Of a DNA stretch of 64,000 nt, positions 56,085-64,000 are shown piece after piece. Under the pieces are notes generated by a model. The model was not told where the DNA came from. It saw only the letters and a program-made list of their open reading frames with translations, and did not search any database. The position numbers and the translations under genes are program-made. The first letter of the stretch is position 1; each line of letters starts with the position of its first letter. This DNA is from Hirsutella rhossiliensis (Eukaryota; Ascomycota; Sordariomycetes; Hypocreales; Ophiocordycipitaceae), in the NCBI RefSeq assembly GCF_020360975.1, contig NW_025408676.1:2418001-2482000 (forward strand), written 5' to 3'.

Positions 56085-57364
56085 CTTGAAGGTCTCTAAA
56101 ATGACTCTGGATTAGCTTTACCATATGCACCATGGCGACACGTACACGTACTGGATTGCTCGTGCGGAGTAAGAAGTCAGTCGGAACGCTTCAGATGCTT
56201 CGACAACTTGAAGCTGAGCATCCAATAACCGGCGATGCCTTGTGGCCTCGGGCGTTCGTGACTCTTGAAGTGAAAGACTGGTCAGACTCCAGCCTCGGCT
56301 TCACCGGGTGTGTATTATGTGAGGTGCTGGGTCGGAGGTGAATATGTTGGGCAACGGAAGAGCAAGAGCTTGAATGTAACCCCAAACTGACGAATCTAAG
56401 ATGCAGGAGCGGCGTATTTGTAAGCGGTTTGTTTGTTTTAGATATGGTTGGTCGTACTCTGGGAATGGAGTTATTAGCGGCTAACGATCCAAATATCGCC
56501 AACCCTGAGCCAGCACTTGCACCCACCCCGCGGAGTATGAATAGCATGCATGTGCACATGTGGGCACTGGCATGCTCCTTATCCTAGCGGATTCGTTCTG
56601 CATGACCCCAAGTGCGAGACAATGGTGGCCTTGGTGGGTATGAAATCTCCAGTTTCTCCACCCGGTGACCCCCGCCTTATGCGCGATGTGCAACGAAAGG
56701 TGTGCCAGTATTCGTATTCTCGGCTAAGAAGTGCCTCAAGATCGGCCATCATAGTCGTCTGTGATGGATTTATGTTCCTGTTTATGAATGGTGCTTTTGA
56801 TGTTTCTGGTCTGCATAGGTAACATGGGGTTGCAAGTCGTCATTGGTCCACGTGTTCCACTACGGGTAGTTCTCGACCCGTTTCCTGAGACACGAGGAAC
56901 ACGCATACCGTACGTACTCCGTAGAAATTCAGCAAATTCGTTCGACTTTTAGCGCCTGGACCGGGGGGTTCCCCACAGGTCTCAGCGCCACCAAATTTGT
57001 ATACAGAATGTACATCTAGCCGGGCCCGCCTCTGCCAGTCTGACAACTCAGCGCACAACGCCGGCACGGCCAGGTATCTTTCGTATACAAATTTGGTGGG
57101 GCTGAAACCTGTGGGGAGCTCCCCGGCCCAAGCGCTAAAAAGTGAAACGAATTTGTTGAATTTCTACGGTAGTGGCCTGCGCCCAATGATGTCGCGTCAC
57201 TTGCACACCGCGGGTACCGGGCTCGACTCCGTGCGAGATGGCCTGTACGGTAGTCTATATAAGCCATGACGCACCTTGGGGAGCGGAGAGTCTCGTCACT
57301 CGGCTCTCGAAAGCTAACAGTTTTCTTGTCCGCTTATTAGCAACTCTTTGCAACTTCCTCGGCA
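56085..57364. promoter_or_regulatory. Divergent promoter region of CPS/KS and the second P450
   Basis: 1.28 kb between the two start codons. It contains few GATA words (for example about 56,443, and TATC near 56,491), the 241-bp MITE, and a TATATAAG box at 57,256-57,262 about 105 bp before the P450 ATG. No gene inside is supported. AreA-type GATA control is known for gibberellin genes in Fusarium; here it is only a possibility. Confidence 0.5.
56924..57164. mobile_element. 241-bp MITE, copy 2 (in the CPS/KS-P450 promoter)
   Basis: Same inverted-repeat element as 40,045-40,279 in the same orientation, flanked by TA (56,922-56,923 and 57,165-57,166). The differences are a few substitutions and a short insertion near 57,115. 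It ends only 90 bp before the P450 TATA box. Confidence 0.9.
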
Positions 57365-60300
57365 ATGAGTTCTACCGACCTCAGCAAGATCGGCTTTGAT
57401 TCCTGGCGGGGCCTTTGGCAGTACGATGGCAACCTTTTGCACACTCTTGGCCTGTTATTCTTGCTGGTAACTGCACTAAGTTACCCGTTGATCTTGGTGT
57501 GGGGCCACAGCAGCCCAACTAAGTGTCTTCGCCACTTAGTTGGCCCAAAAAATCCGGCACAGCCCAAAAAATCCGGCACAGCAGCCCACCTCCAAAACGT
57601 CAACCCTATGCATCTCAACCGCGTTTTCTCGCGCAACTTGACTTTATTTACGTATCTTTTGCCGGAATACATTATGACAGATAACATGGCTACCCTGGAG
57701 GCAGCAAAGCCGTTCTGGCGTCTCGTCGCGACCCCAGAGCCGATGTTCGTCGCTCAACAACACCAAAAAGAACGCCTCTTTCCGTGCGAGATGCGGCCAT
57801 CCGTTACAATGTGAAGAGCTCATCCGTACAGAGAGCCATTAATTTCATAAGAAACCCCTTTCCCGTGCTCCAGGGCGTCCATTGGCGCTGACGGAGGACG
57901 AAGACGACGCCCTGGTTGCGTATGTACAGTGGATGGAACGCACCGGCATGCCCGCCACGAGAGAGCAACTTGAAGCTGTTGCAAATGCAATAAGAATGCG
58001 TCGAGATCCCAATGCCCGCCCGGTCTCGTCAAGTTGGCTTGACAATTGGCGTGGAAGTCATCCTGCGATCGCGAAGACGTATCTCAAAGCAGTTGAACGA
58101 GCCCGAAGTCCTTTGAAGCCCACGGGGTAGAAGAAGTCGAATTTTCTACTCAAAGCTTCGAGAAATCATCACCAGCTACCGTATTGGCAGTTCAGAGATC
58201 TGGAATGAAGACGAGGCCGGAATACGCATTGGGTGCCTGCGAGAACGCATCCAAGTTCTCATCACGCGCACCACTAGAGTCAAGAGCACCCGGCCCCGAG
58301 TTTTAGACCCAGCAAACCGAGAATCCTGCACGGTAATTGCCTCAGTTAACGCAGTGGGGGACTCTCTTCCACCCTGGCTTGTTTTCCAACATTACCCTAC
58401 CACCAACTGGGCCGGCATCGACATCATGACAGGCGTACGGTTTGCCCAGTCGCCAACTGGCTTTTCCAACGCAGAGATACACCTTGAGTGGGCAAGGCAT
58501 TTCAACTGCTGGTCTTGGGCATCGTCAGCGCAAGCAAAACAGTCAGGAAATTCGCTGGAAGAGTGGTTCGGCTGTGACGAGCATCTTCGGCGCCCCAACA
58601 TGGGGATGAGTCGCGTGGAGGCGCCGCCAAACCAACGGCCTGACGACGAGAAGATCTACCGATTGCTTGTTGTGGATGGCTTTACAGGGCATACCACCCT
58701 TGACTTTGCTGAGTATTGTATCAAGTTTGATATCATCATTGCTATTTTCCTCCACATTCCACCCACCTCATGCAGCCGCTTGATGTTGGGGTATTCCAGC
58801 CACTAAAGTCAGCACATCAGAAAGCGCTTCGAAGTCGCTCGCAGAAGGCAACATATCATTTTCGCGGGTCAACTTCCTCACAGCTTTTCAGGACGTATAT
58901 GAGGCTGGCTTCACGCGGCATAACATTATGGCGGCATTTGAAAAACAGGCCTCTTTCCTGTCGACCCAGCGCCGGTGATCACCAAGATCCTCCACGAGCA
59001 GCTACGACAACAGCAGCCGATCAATCCTGCATACGCCTCGCTCCTACCCTCGGAGACGCGTTTCCAAGTCGCCGCGGATGCCCTCAATGATATCCGGCAA
59101 CGGTATGGGCCCTCATGAGCTCGCCATCACGAGAAAACTTGCGGGTTCTTGCGAAAGTGAACACCGAGTCTATCGCGATGGCGTCACATTCCCAGGCATA
59201 GTCAGCGATAAGAATAGCCGAACCCAGGCGTATGCGAATCGAATGAAGAGAGGCAAGATTGTCAGGCCGCGCGGAGAGTTTATCACGAGCTCCAGCATGG
59301 CCGACATCACCCGGGAGTATGAGGAGCTCCAGGCAAAGCAAACCCGGCTTCAAACGCGCCAGGAGATAAGGATGCATCTTAAACGAGTTCGTGGAGAGAT
59401 GCAGAAGATCCGAGAAGACTATAAAGTCGGGAAGAAGCAGTTAGTCAATGGCAGAGTCAAGACATTGAACTTTAAGCCCTGGCTAGAGTTTAGAAAGAGC
59501 CATCCAAGGAATCCTTTTCTATGATACCACGAAGAGAAATAACTCCGCCAGAGATGTCAGGGCGCGCGCAGCGACCCGACCTCGCCCACTTACAGATATG
59601 TCGTCGTTGCCCGGCAGTGACGATACCGTCTATTTCACAGGCCTCGATCTTGACAAACATAGTGAGGATGGCGCCGACGATGAAGACGAGGACAATTTAC
59701 TCGACACGCAAGAGAATATACCTCATCGCCGCCGTTAGCAGCGGTTGAAGCGGTAGTCGATACACCATGCCCTCGACCGCGCACCCGATCGTCCAACAAG
59801 ATACAGCAGACGCTCCAGGAACACAGGTATGGATAAAATAGCTCTCAGAGACGCACAACAGGCGAAATTACTACATAATACGTCTATTTGGACTCACAAA
59901 CGCGGTCTTCCTATCTCTTCGACTGGAAGGCGGCAGCTCCTAAATAGGCCCAAAGACGTGATTTTTTCACTTTTCGTTGTTACTTGCGTCTTTAGGTGAT
60001 CCGCAGCTATTGATCACATGTATATTTTAGCTATTTGAAGTCGCATTGACGGCACCATGAAGCGAAGCGTAGAATTTCCCTTGATTTTGCACCCCAAATT
60101 GAGGACCCTGCTGTGCCGGATTTTTTGGGCTGTGCCGGATTTTTTGGGCCAACTAAGTGGCGAAGACACTTAGTTGGGCTGCTGTGGCCCCACACCAAGA
60201 TCAACGGGTAGTCCTCCTTTGACGTGGCTGTGTTCTGACAGCGATCTAGATCGTTGCCTACGGCGTAGCGCAAGGCATCTATCGTATTTGGTTCCATCCA

Positions 60301-62094
60301 CTTTCCAAGTTTCCTGGACCGCTGCATCTGTCTCTTACATCGTTACCCGCTGCATACTCAACTACATCCAGGAACTTGGGTGAGACATGTTGCCAAACTG
60401 CATCAAAGTATGGCCCGCGGTGCGAATCGGACCAAATCACGTCTCCTTGGACGGCTCCATTGGATGGCCAGAGGTTTATGGCCGTCGACCAGGCGGAAAA
60501 GCAGAATTCCAGAAAACACCCCCCGTGTTTAAAGAACATGTCACACATAGGATATCAGCCTCCAACAGTCTGACCCCCTATTCGCACAGTCCGTTTCACA
60601 TTTCCCCAGAAACTTCTAGGAGGCATCATCGACGCATCGGTGGCTTCCAGATGATCTGATCAGATGCTTCCATTCACTACCATTCCCTTCCATTCTCATA
60701 TTCAGGCAGTCTATAAAGATCTCGCCTCTTTCCCACCTTAGATAGCAGAATCAAGAGTCTTCCAGTCCCTGATCTTTATGCCCACTTGCTCATCCTCCGT
60801 GCGATAGAACAACACGAAGCTCTCGTCTCCGCTTCTCGTGACGGTCACCGACGACAACGCCGACAGCTGGGCCATGCATTTAGCGACGCTGCCCTGGCGC
60901 AGCAGGAACCTGTCATTATCAAGTATGTGGATATGATGCTCGACCGCCTTTCTCGGCGTGCCGACGAGGGCCAAAGCATCAACATTGTCGAATGGCTGAA
61001 CTTTACAACTTTCGACATCATTGGCGACTTGGTGTTTTCCGACTCTTTCTCCTGCTTGAGAACAACGGATACCACCCTGGGTACTGACCATCTTTCGCGG
61101 CGTTCAAGGCATACTTCTTCTACGCTTTTCTCAGTACTACCCACTCATCGGCTGGATCATCGGCAAATCCAGCCGGCGGTCGTTGGCAAAAGTATTACTC
61201 GGGGCCCGATCCGGTGCCAAAGACAAGGCCAAGGCTCGCCTAGAGCACGGCCCGAAACCACCCGGTGAACACCAGGATATCATAGCCTACATGATGAAGA
61301 AGACTCGCGATGGTGGCGACGGCATGAGCGAGAGCGAGGTCCTGGTGAATACGCATGCACTTGTCGTCGCCGGCAGTGAAACAACGGCGACAGCTCTGTC
61401 GGGATTTTGCTTTTACCTGTCGCGGAACCCACTGGCCTACACCCTGCTCGCCGACGAGATTCGCGCCGCTTTCGCATCCGAAGAAGACATCAACTTGGTC
61501 AGCACCCGCTCGCTCGAGTATCTGCAGGCCTGTATCAACGAAATACTTCGAATGTATCCGCCCGCGGCCGAGACTGCTACCCGAGTCTCCTGGCGATATG
61601 GTGGACGGCAAGTTTGTGCCGGCAGGGGTGAGTCCGGCTTTCAATTCTCGAGACACCCTTTTTCTTTGATGCGATCCTTGACAATCTTTGTTCTGACGTC
61701 TTTGCTTCTCTATCAGACCCATCTTTCCGTATATCCATGGGCTACTTTCCAGAACCCAGCCAACTTCGTCGAGGCCGAGTCGTATATCCCAGAACGATGG
61801 CTGCCAGCCACACATCCTCGATACGAGGGGCGCTTTGCAGCAGACAAGCGGGCCGTCTTCAAGCCATTCAGCTATGGCCCACGAGATTGCATCGGCAAGA
61901 ACTTGGCCTATTCCGAGATGAGGTTAATCATTTGTCGCCTTCTCTACCGTTTCGATTTCGAGTTGGCCCACAAGCAGGAGAGCTGGCATGACGACCAGAA
62001 GATCTTGTTCTTCTGGCAGAAGAAACCTCTTTACCTAAACCTTCAGCGGCGCGGCCCGAAGATTCAACAGATTGGCGAGTCGCTCTATGGATGA
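57365..62094 (+). CDS. Cytochrome P450 monooxygenase with a transposon in intron 1
   Basis: Exon 1 (57,365-57,466) encodes MSSTDLSKIGFDSWRGLW and the start of the membrane anchor. Exon 2 starts at 60,250 and continues the anchor in frame into IYRIWFHPLSKFPGP, the usual P450 hinge. Later blocks are VRIGPNHVSLDGSIGWPEVY, HRRQRRQLGHAFSDAALAQQ, EWLNFTTFDIIGDLVFSDSF, I-helix VVAGSETTATAL, ExxR in CINEILRMYPPA, PERW in YIPERWLP, and heme loop FSYGPRDCIGKNLAY. The last intron is 61,628-61,716; another is likely around 60,560-60,720. Four frame breaks (about 60,412, 61,058, 61,077 and 61,590) are each explained by one missing C or G in a run. The subfamily is not certain; it resembles isotrichodermin-hydroxylase-like P450s. 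Its place beside CPS/KS suggests a later diterpene oxidation. Confidence 0.85.
57484..60208 (+). mobile_element. Complete Fot1/pogo transposon C inside P450 intron 1 (2.7 kb)
   Basis: The terminal inverted repeats are 101 bp and show no mismatch by eye (57,484-57,584 and 60,108-60,208), starting CCCGTTGATCTTGGTGTGG. TA lies on each side (57,482-57,483 and 60,209-60,210). Within the repeat, CCCAAAAAATCCGGCACAG is itself repeated. Excising the element and one TA leaves a 56-bp intron. Confidence 0.95.
57750..59524 (+). pseudogene. Pogo C transposase, frameshifted
   Basis: Reading stretches give a psq-like HTH (SVRDAAIRYNVKSSSVQRAI), then a CENP-B-type HTH (PLALTEDEDDALVAYVQWME, then SSWLDNWRG). 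DDE blocks are IWNEDEAGIRIG, LLVVDGFTGHTTLDFAEY and MQPLDVGVFQPLKSAHQKAL. A C-terminal coiled coil includes YEELQAKQTRLQTRQEIRMH and ends at 59,524. At least four frame changes occur, the largest uncertainty being 58,130-58,350. The gene runs the same way as the host P450. Confidence 0.8.
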
Positions 62095-62649
62095 ATCCGC
62101 TCAAGAGGGCCGAGTATCGTCTCTCATTTGCTTTTCCCCCACAAGAGTAGTGATGGCTAGGGTGTGTATGAATAGGGGGTGACTAAATAGTATGTGTATG
62201 TATGTGTATTTCACCCGGAGGATTTCTCCTATAGGGCCTAGACGTAAACGCTACTGACATTTCAATACATTAATGCGTAACACCTAAGCCCCACGGGTGA
62301 CTAAATAGTAGACCAGTCTGGCTATTGCGTAGACGAAAAAATGGGGTAGTGTGGCTGGTCAAGGCGCAGCGCCGATACAGGAGACCGGCCCCTTTCAGGG
62401 TCCGCCAATGCCTTGAGGAACGGGACGAGAGTTGGGCATAACCGAGCGCGAGCATTCGGTTTGGTTCTTGGACAAGTCTGTTGGAGAAGAGAGGTGGGAG
62501 TGCGGCTGCTTGAACCCATTACAGCACCTTACCCGTTTAAGCCTAAGCTACCCCCCATCTTCTCCCTGCGGCATAAAATGAGCTTCAAATTGATTCGACC
62601 TTTTTTCAGAACGCAATCTTCACGATTTGGTTATGGGAATTAGGTCACC
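62095..62649. other. Intergenic, no gene seen
   Basis: 3' flank of the P450 and 5' flank of the MYND gene. It contains a TATGTGTATG microsatellite near 62,190 and a repeated GTGACTAAATAGTA word (62,178 and 62,296). No coding support. Confidence 0.5.
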
Positions 62650-63379
62650 ATGGCCCTTGAGTGCAATAGCTGCAAGAAGTCGCCGCCTGAAGTCGCCCTC
62701 AAGAGGTGCGCGAAATGTTCCACCACGCCGTACTGCTCCAGGGATTGCCAGAAGGCAGACTGGAAGGTCCATAAGAAGGTTTGTGGCAAACAGGCCGATG
62801 CCACGACATCGTTTCAAGATGGGCCTACAACGGCAAATTTGTCGCCTCCGAAGGGGTTGGAACAGGGCGTCGCCCGGCCCTTCACGCGTCTTGAAAATCG
62901 CACTTGGCTCCATGATCGATCGGAAAGAGATGTCTACGGGTTGCTGATCGACGCTTACCGACTGCGCGCTGAGGACATGTACAACATTGAAGGCGAAGCA
63001 GACGCGGATAGCATATATGGTGGTGCCGGCAACGGGCTGCGTGGCTTCAAGCGCTTCCTGGAGCGCGTCGAGCGTTGTCCCGGTTTACTGCCGCCATGGT
63101 GGGATGCAATGACGAAGAAAGAGTGAGACACTCGGTATGACCCCATCGCAATGGCACGACCTACGAAGCGCGGTGGAAAAGAGCGATATCATCGAGCAAT
63201 ATGGGGATTCACGATTCCCGATGCAGCTTCGGATGTTTGCTGAGTCCGTGTATGGTCGAGCTCCGGGCGGGACAAGTGGGACGGCGATGAGGCAAATGAT
63301 GGTCGCAATGGAGCAGGGTAAAGCAGAGGGAATGGAGTCACACATGATGGACATGTCAGCAGCCGTGCTTGGTCGGTGA
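62650..63379 (+). CDS. MYND-type zinc finger protein
   Basis: Starts MALECNSCKKSPPEVALK. The MYND finger fills residues 5-45: CNSC, CAKC, then PYCSRDCQKADWKVHKKVC, all ligands present. It continues with RSERDVYGLLIDAYRLRAED and FLERVERCPGLLPPWWDAM, then a TGA at 63,124. The next frame carries on with LGMTPSQWHDLRSAVEKSDI to 63,379. One missing base at about 63,123 would join them into a 240-residue protein, the size of a known fungal MYND family. MYND fingers usually mediate protein binding; the function here is unknown. Confidence 0.75.
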
Positions 63380-63489
63380 AGGGATAGGCTTGATTGGTCG
63401 ACAGCACCGCAGATCGAGTAGAAGCTGGCCGATCGTGGCCCGACATACGGAAGGTCAAACTATCAGGATGGCTACCTAGTATACTGCCA

Positions 63490-64000
63490 CTACTTTTCGA
63501 AATCTTGGTCCTCGTATAACCGTCTCGTTTCCGCGGCCAAGTTCTTGAGTCTCTGCATTCCATCAAGTATGGCCTGATCCAGCCCATTGCCAATGAAATC
63601 ATGGTGTCTCACGGGACCAAGAAGCTTGATGCCCCGAAGCGAGGTGCACCTGGACAGTTGCACATAGAGGCTCGTAAAATCGCACTTGGAGGGTTCACCA
63701 TTGGTCACACGATTTCCACGCAGCCCCAACAGTACTTCGACGAACGTTTTACCCTGGGCTTTGTAATCAGTGAGAACGAACGCTGGTACGACGGGCAATC
63801 CACGTCGCGTGCATCTTGCCGACAAGAATTTGAAGTGAGAGTTAGTCGAATCAAGTGTATGTGACATGGGGCGGATGAGTACCGTCCCCACCGGGAGGGA
63901 CGGTATCGCCAAGGCTTTCGTCTCCTCGGACTGCAGAAGAATCCCGAGCGGTGGCCCGAAGTGGATGGTCACGTCATCCGCCAAGTGGTATCCTGGGTGA
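63490..64000 (-). pseudogene. Helitron PIF1-like helicase, C-terminal part, runs off the window
   Basis: The minus-strand open stretch continues to the window edge. It contains GPPLGILLQSEETKALAIPS, LPVVPAFVLTDYKAQGKTFV (motif V-like) and SLYVQLSRCTSLRGIKLLGP (motif VI). It ends with a helical tail and a stop at 63,490. It differs from the fragment at 52.2 kb. The upstream helicase and Rep domains would lie to the right. The 63,380-63,489 gap holds nothing recognisable. Confidence 0.75.

Noticed and set aside
57365..62094. Calling the second P450 a dead pseudogene
   Set aside because: All motifs are intact and all four breaks are one-base homopolymer contractions, so an error in the consensus is at least as likely.
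1..64000. tRNA or rRNA genes
   Set aside because: No cloverleaf-like or rRNA-like stretch was recognised by eye on either strand; a tRNA scan would be needed to exclude small ones.

Overview
The window looks like a transposon-rich accessory region of a filamentous ascomycete (Pezizomycotina). Host genes have short introns of about 50-90 bp with GTAAGT-type donors. The element families (hAT, MULE with FAR1-like domains, Fot1/pogo, Tc1, Crypton, Ty1-copia, Helitron) are typical fungal ones, and a fungal bifunctional diterpene synthase with a matching P450 is present. No rRNA, tRNA or CRISPR was found.

Layout. 1-1.4 kb: broken hAT transposase. 2.1-5.65 kb: a 41-unit minisatellite. 6-9 kb: small non-autonomous elements, including two back-to-back Mutator-like derivatives that keep FAR1-like DNA-binding fragments. 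9.8-15.3 kb: a complete but frameshifted hAT element. 15.7-23 kb: an island of host genes (three unknown proteins, a bZIP factor, a broken FTA2-like pseudokinase) inside diverged duplications. 23.4-28.2 kb: two Crypton-like tyrosine recombinases. 28.7-35.7 kb: a Copia element with a MULE inserted in its 5' LTR. 37.3-39.2 kb: a P450 closely resembling fungal ent-kaurene oxidase (P450-4, CYP503). 40-52 kb: a MITE, a Tc1-like remnant, a pogo element, and a second pogo element split by a young Copia element. 52.2 kb: Helitron helicase remnant. 53.0-56.1 kb: bifunctional ent-copalyl diphosphate/ent-kaurene synthase (CPS/KS). 57.4-62.1 kb: a second P450, divergent from CPS/KS, with a complete pogo transposon in its first intron. 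62.6-63.4 kb: MYND-finger gene. The right edge holds another Helitron helicase fragment.

How the genes fit together. CPS/KS would make ent-kaurene from GGPP. The CYP503-type P450 would oxidise ent-kaurene to ent-kaurenoic acid, and the second P450 could act later. This is the core of a gibberellin-type or other ent-kaurane pathway, spread over about 25 kb by nested transposon insertions. The same 240-bp MITE lies upstream of all three genes.

Caveat: almost every conserved gene, host or transposon, carries single-base indels. Most of those I could resolve lie in short homopolymers and are mainly C/G contractions. They may be consensus errors rather than real mutations, so I treat the host pathway genes as CDSs with apparent frameshifts.
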